A stretch of 64,000 bases of DNA from Gossypium raimondii. Lineage: Eukaryota; Streptophyta; Magnoliopsida; Malvales; Malvaceae. Shown here one piece after another: positions 1 to 15,419 of this stretch; the first letter of the stretch is position 1, and each line of letters opens with the position of its first letter. A program made the translations under genes and the position numbers. The notes under the pieces are model-generated. The model searched no databases. It was not told where the DNA came from and saw nothing but the letters and a program-made list of their open reading frames with translations. The stretch spans positions 42,294,001 through 42,358,000 of the forward strand of contig NC_068569.1 of assembly GCF_025698545.1 (NCBI RefSeq), in the 5' to 3' direction.

Positions 1-1350
1 ATGTTTATCATTTTCATGTCAGAAGAAATTAGGCAATATGTAATGAGGAGGATTGTAAACAATTTGGCCAAATGTAAAAATTGGAATGAACAATTCTATC
101 CTAAGATATGTGCTAAGTTACACAAGAGTATCCAAATGAGTTCATACTTTCATGTTAAATGGAATGGAGCAAAAGGGTTTGAAGTGGAAAATTTTAGTGA
201 TATTGTAGTTATCAACTTAAGTGAGTAGTCATGTAGTTGTAGGAGATGGGACCTCACTGGCATCCCATGTCCACATGTTGTTGCAGCTATTTTATGAAAA
301 AAAGCTTATATTTCTGATTTTGTCTATACTATGTTTAAAAAAGATATATTTGAAAAGTTGTATGCCTGTTTATTTCCTATTGTACCTAGTGAAAATTTCT
401 AGTGTAAAACTGAGATGGGGCCAATTGACCCCCAATCCCAAGGAAAATGCATGGGAGACCAAAAAAGAACAAAATAAGAGAAGAGGGAGAAAGGAGTGGG
501 AGTAAACTGTCAAGAAGAGAGAGAAAGATAAAATGCCACTAGTGTTTTATGGTTGGACACAACTCCAGAAGCTGTCAAACTTCATCTATTGTAAGTGTTT
601 CCATGAATAAAAATTTTAATACAATTGTTGGTTAATTTAAGAACTCCTAACATGTGAATTTTACAGAGTACACCTCCACAAGCTCTTACTCCATCAGCTT
701 CTACTCAAAATTGTGTCCGAAGCATCCACATCATCACCATTGGCTCCAACAACGTCACCCTCATCTGTACCAATACCAATAGTAGTATTTCGTTCAGCCC
801 CTAATCATGCTACAATTGCATCTTCTGTGGTAATCTTTTCCAAAACTTTTCCATGTTAGAACAAATGTTACAACATCTACTGCAACCACCACTGACTCCT
901 TTAACACAACAAACTCCTCCCACAATCCCAACCACTTCAACACAACAAATACTTACAAGACTTCATAGCAGGGGAAAATAAGTTATGCAAGGTATTGGGT
1001 TATACACCGATGAGAGGTTAGGAATGTAAATTTTGAATGTAAGTTACCAATTGTTAAACTGTATAGATTGTATAGCAGTTGTTGTTATGTTTATTTTATT
1101 TTGAGAACATGTTTGTTTATTAAGTGTCATTGCATTGCAGCTTGGTATGAGAAGAGAAATCATGGTAACTGCCCCAACCAAGTGCACCAATAAAGGGAAG
1201 GGAAGCAACAACATTTAAACTGCTGGTGGCACTCAGGAAAATAGGAACACAAAAAAATCTAAGTCCAAAGATCCACCCAAGCAAAATCCTAAGCCATGGA
1301 GATATTGAGTTAAGAAGTCTGATGTTGATGTTAAGTCTAGAATCCTAAGC
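1..1350 (+). pseudogene. Mutator-like (MULE) transposase C-terminal remnant
   Basis: The plus-strand frame starting at base 1 reads like the C-terminal part of a plant MULE transposase. After an in-frame TAG at 226-228 it continues into a SWIM-type zinc finger (C-S-C near 232-240, then G-I-P-C-P-H-V-V-A-A near 259-288). A further stop follows at about 295. A zinc-knuckle-like stretch (K-C-H-stop-C then V-G-H-N-S-R-S-C) appears in a different frame near 531-575. Beyond that comes a Thr/Ser/Pro-rich tail with stops, and a Lys-rich end near 1170-1310. The SWIM finger is usual downstream of the DDE core in MULEs. The DDE core would lie left of the window. Stops and at least one frameshift make it non-functional. 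No terminal inverted repeat was identified. Confidence 0.75.
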
Positions 1351-1583
1351 AAACATGTTTTGTTGATGTGAATCTAATTTTGTTAGGTTGGATGAGTTAT
1401 GGATTCTATTTTGTTGACATACTATGGATAATTTGATGGTACAATATTTTGTTAATATTATTCTTAATGGTACAAAAAAAAAAGATTTTACATTCAATTC
1501 ATTCTTTCATTCTTAACAACTAATGCAACAAATACATGGACAACAGTTCACCATCCATAAGCAAGATAACCCAAAAACACCAT

Positions 1584-2197
1584 CTATGATACAATTAACA
1601 TCTTATATGCAACTATTACTTTGTTATTCTTTGACATTTTAGCCTTGTACAATGTGATATTCTCTTCCAAACGAGTTACCTTCAATCGCATTCTTTGCAT
1701 TTCCTTAATATGAAGCTCATTGTTCTCAAGTCTTAGTCTCCTATTCAGTATCAATAACATCTTATTTTGAAGCATTATTTCATCGATTGTGCATTATTTT
1801 TCTTCTGCAGTTGAATCCGTGCCCTCACTATTACCTTCAACCCCCCGAAAAAATTCACTATCCCCGATCTTCGTTTCTCACATACAACAAAAGAAATCAA
1901 AATATCTCTTCAACCCAAATTGCTACAAATGTCAGTACACAAAATCTTCAACTAAAATCTTCAACTAATATCACAAAATCATTTGTTTTTCACAGACCCA
2001 ATAATGGCAGACCAAAACACAAACACTAATTTCCTTCAACCCAATAATTAAAAATCAAACTTTTACCTCTTTGAAGTTTGCACACCCAAAGAATTTTCTC
2101 CCTTTGTTTCGTGGAGTATTCGCGTTGCAAACTGGAGCTTTTAAACCATAATGGCCGTACAAAATCCTTTTTTGAGCACTTGATTTTCTATTGCTTG
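1584..2197 (-). pseudogene. GRF-type zinc finger / coiled-coil small protein, degraded
   Basis: Read on the minus strand, a first exon (about 2197-2067) gives a Ser-rich start, then Y-G-H-Y-G-L-K-A-P-V-C-N and N-K-G-R-K-F-F-G-C-A-N. It is followed by a good donor (GAG/gtaaaag at 2066). This fits a GRF-type zinc finger found in many small plant proteins. Downstream, 1775-1584 encodes a basic, Leu/Glu-rich likely coiled coil (L-R-L-E-N-N-E-L-H-I-K-E-M-Q). In the family such a coil follows the finger, usually with a short hydrophobic tail. No ATG opens the first exon in frame (GTG stands where ATG is expected), and stops separate the two parts, so I call it a pseudogene. It points toward the MULE remnant, tail to tail. 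In plant genomes I have seen this protein type next to MULE tails, but the association is inference here. Confidence 0.55.
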
Positions 2198-2734
2198 AAG
2201 AAGACACTTTCACTTGTTTTCTCCTTCGGCAATGTTATGAACAAATAAAACGAAAGAGATAAAAAATAAAAAAAATAAAAAAAAGAGGTGAAGGAGAAAA
2301 CGAAAGAGATGGTGAAAGGAAAAAACGAAAGGATGAACAAAAGAGGTAGAAAACGAAGTGAGGTAGAAGGCGATGGTGAAAGGGAAAAAACTCCCAAAAA
2401 ATAATATTTAAATGAAAATGAAAAGGAAAAAAATTAAAGGGATCAAGTCACGTGTCTGAGAGGACGACACATGGCGGTACGCGAATGAACAATGCTGCTA
2501 CGTTAGCAAAAAAATAACGGCGTTCGGCTCGGGTACTAATATAGTAGACGAAAAAAAGTTCGAATATCAATCTGAAAAAAGTGGACAAATTTGAGTGCCA
2601 ATTTTATATTTAACCCTAACTAATAATAAAACATGCTTCAAGAATCCACTTCATCCTTATTACTATTAACCAACCCGACTAAGGCTTTATTGTCGAAAAC
2701 ACATTTAATTATTATATTTTTTTTATAAATTTAT
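2198..2734. other. spacer, no gene seen
   Basis: A-rich purine runs lie at 2240-2440. A short GC-richer patch (about 2450-2540) could be the edge of a transposon. No coding signal was seen. Confidence 0.4.
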
Positions 2735-3665
2735 TAAGGCTTAAGGGTGTAAAAAGTCCTCAAACTTAAAAAAAAAAAAACAATTATGCCTTGCACTTTT
2801 TTTTGCACTCATTTGGGTACTTGAACTTTCAAAATATATCAAAAAAGCCCTCAAACCTTTAAAAAACGCAGTTAAACCCTTTTTTTACACTCAAGTGAGT
2901 ACTTGAACTTTCAAAATGCATTAAAAAAACTCTCAAACTTTTTCAAAAAAAAGCTATTAAGCCCTGCTTTTATTAAAATTAGAAAAAATTCTAGAAAATC
3001 AAAATAAATAAAAGCTATAAATATTATTAATTTTAATAAAAATTCAAATATTAAAAATTAGAAAAAAATTGTAAAATTGTAAAATTTTATAAAAATCGTA
3101 AAAATTATAAAATATATAGAAATATAAAAATTATAAAATTTTATAAAGTCATAAGAAAATTATACAAAATGTAAAGAAATATAAATTTCATAAAAATTAT
3201 AAAATTATTGTAACAAAAGAAATATTTCACAATTTTTCTATAACTTTTATTGATTTTTATTTTTTATCATTTTCACCACATATCACACTATATTGTGACA
3301 CGTGATGACTTTAATTGAAAAAACTAGAGGTCATTAAATTTTTATGATTTTTATAAAATTTTATAAAATTTTATTTTTTACGATTTTTATAAAAAACTTT
3401 TAATTTTTAATAAATTTTATATTTTTAGATTTTTATTAAAATTAAATAATTTTTCTAAATTTTATTGTTTTTTATTTTAATAAGAGTATGGGCTTAATTG
3501 CTTTTTAAAAATTTTGAGAGTATTTTTTATGTATTTTAAAAGTTTAAGTACCAAATTGAGTGAAAAAATAGGAACTTAATTATTATTTTTTGAGAAATTT
3601 TAGGATTTTTAATGTATTTTGAAAATTTAATAGTGAAAAAGAAAAAAAGGAAAGGCTTAATTATT
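2735..3665. repeat. long foldback (inverted-repeat) element
   Basis: The left arm (about 2735-2990) and right arm (about 3470-3665) are imperfect reverse complements. Left-arm landmarks such as GTACTTGAACTTTCAAAAT, CCCTCAAAC and TTAAGCCC recur on the opposite strand of the right arm (for example 3520-3560). The left arm also repeats internally, since the GTACTTGAACTTTCAAAAT motif occurs twice, near 2816 and 2900. The core is extremely AT-rich (AAAATTATAAAA-like). The transcript would fold into a long hairpin. It lies just upstream of the gene starting at 3859. The superfamily is not assigned and no clear target duplication was found. Confidence 0.65.
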
Positions 3666-3780
3666 TTTATTTTATTTTTTACATGCATTTGTCAATATAA
3701 AAGTTTTGTAGCATAATTGGACGAAAAGAACAGAAAATTCTGCGTGAGAGTGAAACTAGTTAAATATACATAAATAGATG

Positions 3781-3788
3781 TATAAATT
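3781..3788 (+). promoter_or_regulatory. possible TATA box
   Basis: TATAAATT lies 78 bp upstream of the ATG at 3859, a plausible distance for a plant core promoter with a short leader. This rests on position and sequence only. Confidence 0.3.
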
Positions 3789-3858
3789 TGAAAAGAAGAA
3801 TCTTTTACAGAAAAAGAAAATTACGATCGACCTGAAAAAGATAAGAACACAGAAAGGA

Positions 3859-6800
3859 ATGAGATCTTGGAATTCATCAGTTGTTTTGTTCTTCTTTTCC
3901 TTGCCTTTCCTCCTTCCCCTCTCTGCCTCAGCTTCTTCAATTCATCACCAACAGTAATTGCCTTATTTTCTTTGCTTTTTTTTTTCTTTTTTTTCATGCG
4001 AATATAGAAATTTAATTTAATTCCATATTATTTAAGCTTTAAACCCTAATTTTTTTAAAAATATTTTAATGCAGTGAAAGAATCGGGTACAGAGTTTTGA
4101 TGAGCTTCAAAGAAATTTCTAAAGAAGCTAACAATACTTTCGATTGCTCTCCCTCTGGACCTTGTGTTCCTTGCCTTTACTCTGAGAAGGTTCTTTTTCT
4201 TCCTATTTTATCTGATCTCTTTTTGTTATTCAATTTGTTAATTAAATTGTTGAGTTCCTTATCTTCGATTTATAAAGCTATAGATTTTAGCCTTAGTATT
4301 CATATATGACAAAATGTATGAAATCCAGTTAAATTTTCTGGGTGCCGCCTTTCTTAATTTACTGGAAATGGAATCTAATTTTCTGAGAAAATTTCTAATC
4401 TCCCATTTAAGACACTGTTATCAGTGAAAAAAGTAATACACTTAACCATTTTTTATGTAAACATTCTTTTCCTTTACATTAATGTGAACAGATGAATTAG
4501 ATCTGGCATGCCAAAGGTTTTGTTGTTAAGTTGATGTGCTTGCTACTAGACCCAGCAATTTGTGGATCTGGATCATGTTCGTGTCATGTTTAATATATCT
4601 TATATTTATGTAAATTTTTGACATGTTAATAATTCTTATTATATATAATGAGACATTTGTGTATCATGTTGCTTGCGACTGCTTGTATTATATTTTGTCA
4701 TGATCATGTTTTAGTTTTTCTTAATGGTGTGCGGGTGTCATGTCTAATACTAGGCGTACTTGCTAGGAATCAATGATCTTTTTCAACTTTTCTTGTTATT
4801 ACCATTTCAAATCTGAAATAGCTGATATATTTCAATTACATGGTCATCTCTAGGGATTATAGCCATTAAAATGAGATTAACATTTGCTTATTTCGCTTGC
4901 CTTTGCTGTTTTATTTGTCTGGAAGGCTTAAATATTTTATTTTATATTTTCATTTCTGTAAATTGTTTGCGGGTTTAATCAGAGTGCTACTTGTTCTTCA
5001 GAGTGACCAAAAATATCGATGTAGTGAGACTGGCTATCGTATCCCTTTCAAATGTGTAGAAACTGATGATGGTTCAAAGGCCGAAAATAAACAAAAAACA
5101 GAAAAGGGTAGGTCTAATCGTGAAATCTCAGTTATCAATGAGAATTTAAGACAACGAAGAAGCTTACTTGATGATTCATCAACATCGGAGAGTGGGTCAC
5201 GAGCCTATATTACCTATAGGAGCTGTATACCTGCAGTTAACGAGGAGAAGTTATCAGTACTCGGTTTTGAGGTATGTGCCTTTGGTCTTCACTATCTTTC
5301 AATTGATTTTGTATAACAGCAGTCTATGTAGCTTTGACACTTCATTTTTCTTAGTATTCATATGCGATAGTCATGTCCAACACACATTTGGACATGAGAA
5401 TAGGGACATGATCTACCAAATATATAGAAAAACTTAAAAAAGAATAGAACACTCTCGTGTTGGACACATACAGGCATCCAACACTAATGCTGAAGACTGA
5501 GTTATATAGCCAGCAAATGCCAATTGATTGGCTGCGTTAGCCATTACATTTTATAATTAAATTGGTTTTCTGTGTTTAGACCAGAATCCTGCTGTATTTT
5601 CCTTTGCTTCATATTCTATTCATGTTCTTTTTGCTTTTTCCCTACCATAAAAGCCTAGCTCATAATCAGAAGAAAAGCTAAACTTTACTATTTTTTTCCT
5701 ACTTTGAATTTTAAAAGTTCATAGTAGATTGATCGCACTTCGGCTTCTTTTTCGTTACAGCTGATGGCCTTGTATTAATGGACAACTTGTGGGGGCCATG
5801 TAGTCATACTTTGTTAAGTTAAACCCTAGTTATATTGCTGTGACTGCCGTCTAATTTTGGCATTTCTCTTGGTGACTATATATGCATACCAATAGGGTAC
5901 TTAACATTTTCGACCAATCAATGGTGATATAAAATCATGGATTGATCAACTCTTACATGGAGAAACAAAAACCAAAAACTTAAGGCCTGTTTAGTAGTGC
6001 TTAAAAAAAGCACTTTTGGCTCCAAAAGCACTTTTGAAAGAAAAGCTGTGCTAAACAAGCTGTTTTTGGCTTTTCAGAAGTGCTTTTTTCAGAAGTGCTT
6101 ACAATTTTTAGCTTTTTCTCTCCCAAAAGTACTTTTGGGGCTTAATTACTTTTTCAACCCTCCAAAAATATAGTCCTTTCCCTTTTTTTTTTCTTAGTAC
6201 TTAATTACAAACGTGTTAAAATCATTAATTAAAAATAAAAAATTATTTTTAAAATACTAATTACAAATATTTAATGGTTATATTTAAATATTTAAAATAT
6301 AGTTTATATATTCTAATTAAATTTTATAAATAATTAATATTTATTGCTTAAAATATTTAAATTTTATATTTCATATATTAAAATATTAACAAGTTATAAT
6401 AATTTTTTATATTCTTACTAAAATATAATAATATTAACTAATTTAAATATTATTCAAATGTATCTTTGTTACTTGATAATAACATGTCTAAAATGGACAT
6501 TTTATTTCTCAAAAATACTTTTTGACAGCAATGCTAAACACTCAAATTTTAAACCAAACTTTTCAAAAGTACTTCTCCACAGCACTTTTCAAAACCATTG
6601 CCAAATCAATCTTTAGTCAAGTTATATCCTAGTTATATTTGTTGTGACCGATGTCTAATTTAGAAGTCATAAACAGTGGAGCCTGGTATTTCACTTGGCA
6701 ACTCTATGTGCATACCATTAGGGTGCATAGCATCATATTGTTGACCAAGTGTCCTTGAGAATACAAAATCATGGATCAATTGACTCTTGCACTGACAAAT

Positions 6801-7170
6801 GCACATAACCAAAAGCTTGGTCAAGTTAAATCTTAGTTAATATTTTTTGTGACTGATTTATGGTTTAGAAGTTATAGAACAGTGGAGCCGGACTTTTCTC
6901 TTGGTGACTATGCACATGCCAATAGGGTGCATAGCATCACATTATCAACCAAGACTCTTAGACAATTAGAGTTGGTAACCGGAGATGAAAGAGCTTGTAC
7001 TTGGATGATTATATGTCAGCTACGATGCATTTACTTGGAACTAATCTGTGCAGGGAATTATTTTTGGGTTACTGCTCATTAGTGGTTCGGTTGTATTCTT
7101 GAGAAGAAAGCGGGCCATTACCATGCCTGGAGTTTCAGCAGGGAGGATCCAACCAAGCTCTAGGTTTTGA
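3859..7170 (+). CDS. single-pass secretory/membrane protein of unknown function (4 exons, 198 aa)
   Basis: Exons are 3859-3953, 4075-4189, 5002-5271 and 7054-7170. All introns are GT-AG and the phases join to one open frame of 597 nt ending in TGA. The protein has an N-terminal signal peptide (residues 1 to about 27, a Leu/Phe-rich core after M-R-S-W-N-S-S). A lumenal part with several Cys follows (C-S-P-S-G-P-C-V-P-C near residues 56-65; C-S-E-T-G-Y and F-K-C near 76-87; Y-R-S-C-I-P near 142-148). Next is one transmembrane helix (G-I-I-F-G-L-L-L-I-S-G-S-V-V-F-L, about 161-176), then a basic tail R-R-K-R ending R-I-Q-P-S-S-R-F. I take it as a type I membrane protein. It resembles a conserved plant family annotated only as transmembrane protein, which I recognise without a function. 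The ATG is the first in frame before the signal peptide. Intron 3 (1.8 kb) carries a MITE-like insertion and a triplicated segment. Confidence 0.82.
5811..6975 (+). repeat. three diverged tandem copies of a 150-210 bp unit in intron 3
   Basis: Similar segments start near 5811, 6617 and 6822. Each opens with a GTTAA/GTTAT-CCTAGTTAT-like stretch. Each then has TGTGACTG/TGTGACCG, TCTTGGTGACTAT/TCACTTGGCAACTCT, and ATGCATACCAATAGGGTRC. Copies 1 and 2 end with AAAATCATGGATYAATTGA-like sequence. Copies 1 and 2 are separated by the MITE-like insertion at about 5984-6615, so the duplication probably predates the insertion. No coding potential was seen. Confidence 0.65.
5984..6615. mobile_element. hAT-like MITE in intron 3
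   Basis: The left end starts GGCCTGTTTAGTAGTGCTT and runs into AAAGCACTTTTGGC repeats. The right end, reverse-complemented, gives GATTTGGCAATGGTTTTGAA followed by AAGTGCTGTGGAGAAGTACT, an imperfect match. The interior is AT-rich and non-coding. The GGCCTGTTTGGNANTGCTT end type is typical of plant hAT-derived MITEs. I could not read a clean 8-bp target duplication because of divergence. Confidence 0.55.
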
Positions 7171-7920
7171 TAAAGAAGCCCTTTCATATGAAACAGACTT
7201 TGTTGATTGTTGAGGCTTTGGAGTAATTTAGTATAAAACTACATCTACAGGTAAATGCTTTAGCTGCTCTTCCTTTATATATTTTTTAATTTTTCTCCAT
7301 GTTGCAGTAAAAATTGTTGAAAGTAATTTTCTTAGAACGTAATTGATTTTCCAGCACTCTGTAATTAGCTCTGTAGTTGGTAAATAATGTTAAACTATGT
7401 TACACGAATTCTTCTTTCTCCGATTCTTCCTAAAGTATCCGTCCGACAGCTATATCTGGATTCCCGACACATATTCAAACATTGATATAGAACACTATGA
7501 TTACATCCTCGAAATACATGAAAAGTTGTTAAAAAATAATTGAGGATATGTACACACATGGACAACAAAAAGTTCCTTTCACACCGAGTTCCTACATGTC
7601 TGTTCTGCTTTGTTCAATGAGTTTGTTATTTCTCTGCTGTTTGTTTCTTAGACACGAGATTTGGATATTGGATATAGATTGTAAAAATGGGCTACCCGAT
7701 TTAACTGAAATATGGAATCGGTTGGTCCAGTTGTTCAACCATATATATGGTGAAGCAACTAGAACCAGTTAAAAAGCTGCATTGAAATTATAATTTTTAA
7801 CAGAATGTTTTACTACATGTTTTGATTTAGTAATTAATGTTTTTAAAATCTCCAAGACCAGAGGTGTAATCGGCTTGATCTTGGGTTTAGTTTTTTTAAC
7901 CATTGCTTTTTTTCTTTAAT
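7171..7920. other. downstream region and spacer, no gene seen
   Basis: The first few hundred bases are probably the 3' UTR of the membrane-protein gene. A short open frame near 7548-7772 has no recognisable content and lies in repeat-like sequence. Confidence 0.4.
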
Positions 7921-7925
7921 TATTT

Positions 7926-8911
7926 TGTAGCACATTTAACCCGTATCTGTTGTCAGATTAGGGTTACAGAGTATTACCGATCAATCGTAAATCATACAAC
8001 ATCATAACATTCAATTAAAATAAATTATTAATATGCATTTTGTCTCTAAATTTTTATAACTTTTGCAATTTAATTCTCTAACTCGAAAATTATTAAATTA
8101 ACCATTTTCTAAAAATTAAATTATAGCCGAATATACTAGGCCCGTTAATAGTCCATTTTATACATCAAAATCACTATCAAACCTTGACATTTTGACATTT
8201 TAACATTTTAACAATTCAATTCTTCAATCAAAATCTAACAAAAATCACTCTACAAAACAACCAAATACCACAATCAAAGTTTCAATCACATAGCTATCAT
8301 AAAAAACATTCAAAATTTATCAATGACAACTTCTAAATTTTTTAACAGATTCAAAAATGAAGGTATGGACTAGTTAAACTTCGTTGCAACAATCTTAAAT
8401 TCATAAAAATTATTAAAAAAAGGGGCTCGAAATCACTTATATGCAAGAAATTAAGCTTCGCCGAACGTAGCTTACCTAGCTTTCTCCTTTAATGGCTAAA
8501 TCGGTTTTGACATGAAGAAAACAAGAAGATGATATCTTATTACCTTTTAATTTACTTAAAAATTTTAACTTAATTGTCAATTTACCAAATTAACCTTTTA
8601 AAACCATTAAAATTTCATCAAAACCCTGTCCATACACATCCACTAACACCTTAAATGGTCTATTTACCATTCAAATCTTTTAGTTTAAGATTTCAAAGCT
8701 ATTTGATCCCTTTAACTAATAGAACTCAACTTTAATTCTTCTTACGATTTAGTCATTTTTACCTAATTAACCAATTAAACCTCAAAAATTCTTAACAATA
8801 TTTATATAAGACCTTAATATAATCCCATAAACATCAAAATAATATTTTACTCGCCGAAATTGTGGTCCCGAAACCACTATTTTCAACAGCACTGAAAAAC
8901 GAGCTGTTACA
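7926..8911 (-). mobile_element. solo LTR (gypsy-like family), 986 bp
   Basis: It begins TGTAGCACATTTAACCCGTA and ends GAGCTGTTACA, with TG...CA termini. It is flanked by a 5-bp duplication TATTT (7921-7925 and 8912-8916). The end region GTGGTCCCGAAACCACTATT matches the LTR ends of the full-length gypsy element at 23222-33429, so it is a diverged relative in the same (minus) orientation. No internal region or second LTR is present. The usual origin is unequal recombination between two LTRs. Confidence 0.8.
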
Positions 8912-8916
8912 TATTT

Positions 8917-9503
8917 TCAAATTTAAAATATACACTGCATTTTTTATGAATTTAAAATTTAATCAGCACTCTTATTTCTAAAAATTTAATTTAATTTTTA
9001 TTTTTTAGATATCAAATTTTAAAACTGAGTTAAAATTAGAATCATTACATCATAATATTGCTAACGAGTATTTCTTTTCTATTTTAAAATACACAGTTTC
9101 AAAAGTAGAAACTAAATTTATATAAATAAAAATACAAGAAATTTGAAGTTCTGAAAAATACAAAATCCCATTGCACATTTTAAGCTTATATATTCTCAAT
9201 ACGTCGGTATGTTTTATGCCCAGCGTGAGCTGGAAGCTCGCTATTGAAATACATTTTTGGACACTGTTTGAAACTTTTGAGATGCTCAAATGCCATGGAT
9301 TAAATTCCTTATTCCATTATTGGCCGTCTGCATCATCATATCATAAGATGAATGCTGAATAAGGCAAACTCAGCCATCAAATCAGATTTCATAAAATCAA
9401 TACTGAAGAACAAACTGAAAAATGAAAAATGTAATGCCAATGGTGTGATTGATTGAGTGGACGGATGAAAAGAGAGTGAAAAAGTGAAAAGAAAATAAAG
9501 TTT
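8917..9503. other. AT-rich spacer, no gene seen
   Basis: Short open frames on both strands around 9050-9360 lack recognisable content or codon structure. Confidence 0.35.
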
Positions 9504-9733
9504 GAGTGTGTTTAGCAGAGAAAAATAATAGAAAAGATAATTATTTTTCATTCTAATACATAAAATCAATCCTTTCATAATAACGAGAGAGAGAAAATAA
9601 GAACAATGTGTATTTTAATTTAAAATTATACATTTTCAAATGTTTTATTTTCTTTCTTTCATTTTCAACTCTATCAAACAATGGTTTATTCTTTTTTCCA
9701 TTTTCATTCTTACCAAACGCCAAACACACCTAG
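9504..9733. mobile_element. small hAT-like MITE (about 230 bp)
   Basis: The left end GTGTGTTTAGCAGAG and right end ACCAAACGCCAAACACACC form an imperfect inverted repeat (right end reversed: GGTGTGTTTGGCGTTTGGT). The interior is AT-rich and partly self-complementary (TTATTTTTCATTCT near 9540 and matching runs near 9650-9710). Confidence 0.45.
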
Positions 9734-10271
9734 GAAAGAAAATATAAATAATATGAATGTTTTAAAATTCATATAATACAACTTATATTTATGGCACTAT
9801 AAATCGATACATACCACCTTAAACCTAGTTGCGACATGGAAAAACAGAATATATGGATGACATAAACACATGAATTATCAAATCTACGAACTTAGACTAA
9901 AAAGGGTAACCGGATATAAATAAGTAGATGGATTATCAGATCTACAAACTAACTGGATTCGGGTAGTTAGAATGCGTCCACAGTTCAGAGTCAGAACAAG
10001 ACGTATAGCCTGTTGAGATCAAGTGCAAATAACAGAACAATATAATACAGGTTATTGCCATGCGAAACATATACAAAGTTACTACTATGAGATTCTAGTG
10101 CACATTAACAAAGCACCCGCTGCAGCCGGACAAACTCCTAATCAAAGAATGACAATGTGGATGAACCTCAACTGAAAACTAGGAAGGGTTTCCACTTCCA
10201 CGACACATCTACAGTGATACAGCAGCAAGCAGGTGCTAGAAACTGGTAGCAGAAATATACGCATGTATAAA
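9734..10271 (-). other. 3' flank / probable 3' UTR of the PP2A gene
   Basis: This is non-coding sequence downstream of the PP2A stop codon. The UTR end cannot be placed from sequence alone. Confidence 0.4.
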
Positions 10272-14167
<3,896 letters not shown>

Positions 14168-14480
14168 CCTCTCTTCTCTTCCACCGTCCGATCACCTTAT
14201 CAACCTCCCTTCCCTTCACAACAGGCAGAACAGTCGTAAGATAAACAAATAAGTAAACCGGCCTGATCAGTTAACTTCGATCCGTCAAGCGTTGGGTATA
14301 AGGAAACATGACGCAGCGCTTTGGAGATCAGATAATTTGATTTTGGATTTCGTTTTCGATATATTTTCTCTCGGGGAAAGAAACCCGAAGAATTGTTATC
14401 GTCTGTCTGCTTAGAGAGAAGGAAATAAGATTTAGGGTTCTTAGGTTTTGGAAAATGAAATTCAAATCCTAAAGCAAATG
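14168..14480 (-). promoter_or_regulatory. PP2A: PP2A 5' leader and promoter-proximal region
   Basis: Directly upstream of the PP2A ATG is a pyrimidine-rich leader (on the minus strand) free of long repeats, giving way to AT-rich spacer beyond about 14500. The transcription start was not determined. Confidence 0.35.
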
Positions 14481-14585
14481 AAATGGGAAATTTTGAAGAA
14501 AAACAGTTTTTTTTTTTATTAGCTTATATGTAAAAATAAAAAATTAATTAAATTAATATTTAATTAAAATAATCAATTAAGTTTT

Positions 14586-15410
14586 TAACAATTTTTGCTT
14601 ATAAATACCATTATAGTAACTTTTGTTTAACTCACGTTACATTTTAATTACTTATATTTGACATGTTACGTTTTAGTCACTTACGTTAATATGTTGTAAC
14701 ATTTTAGTCATTGAGCCGTTAATTGTCATTAACGATATAACGGTAAGCTGACGTAGCACGTTGAATAATCAGTTCAAACAAAAATTTTAGATTAAATTAT
14801 ATAATTAGTCCCTATATGTTTTCTTTTTGAGCAATTTAATTTTTTCTTTTATGTTCTTTTAATTTTTTCTTTATTTTCATTGTCTTCTTCTTTTCCTCTG
14901 TTTTCCTCATTTAAATTTGATTTTTTTCGGGATGAAAATCTTGATGTGATATTAAACTATTAGAAAAGAAATACAAATGATGTGGCATCTCTATTTTATA
15001 CAATCATTTCCCCATCACTTTAATTGTTAAAATAAATTAACAAATCAATTAAATGGTGACACATAGTTGTTTGGATTTAATCTAATAATCTTTTATAAAA
15101 AATAAAAAAATTATAAAAATATTAAAATTGATATAAACTTATAAATATTATAAGGGTAAACCACCAAAATGGTCACTTATGGTTGAAATATTACATTTTA
15201 GTCATTTACATTAACGTATTGTAACATTTTAGTCACTGAGCCGTTAATTGTCGTTAACGGTGTAACGATTAGCTGACGTGGCATGTTAAATCATCATTTC
15301 AAGCAAAAAATTTAGGTTAAATTATACAATTGGTCCCCATATATTTTTCTTTTTGAGCAATTTAATTTTTTATTTTATGTTCTTTTAACTTTCCTTTTTC
15401 TTTTTTTTCA
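14586..15410 (+). repeat. pair of diverged 250-300 bp direct repeats
   Basis: Blocks at about 14586-14880 and 15152-15410 share the same order of landmarks: TAGTCA-TTACATTAACGT, GTAACATTTTAGTCA, GAGCCGTTAATTGTC, TTAACG, AGCTGACGT, then TTTTCTTTTTGAGCAATTTAA. About 270 bp of unrelated AT-rich DNA lies between them. They look like two copies of one non-coding transposon end or a segmental duplication. Confidence 0.65.
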
Positions 15411-15419
15411 TTCTCTTCT

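Noticed and set aside
5168..5437. second frame over exon 3 of the membrane-protein gene
   Set aside because: Overlaps the supported exon in another frame and crosses its donor site.
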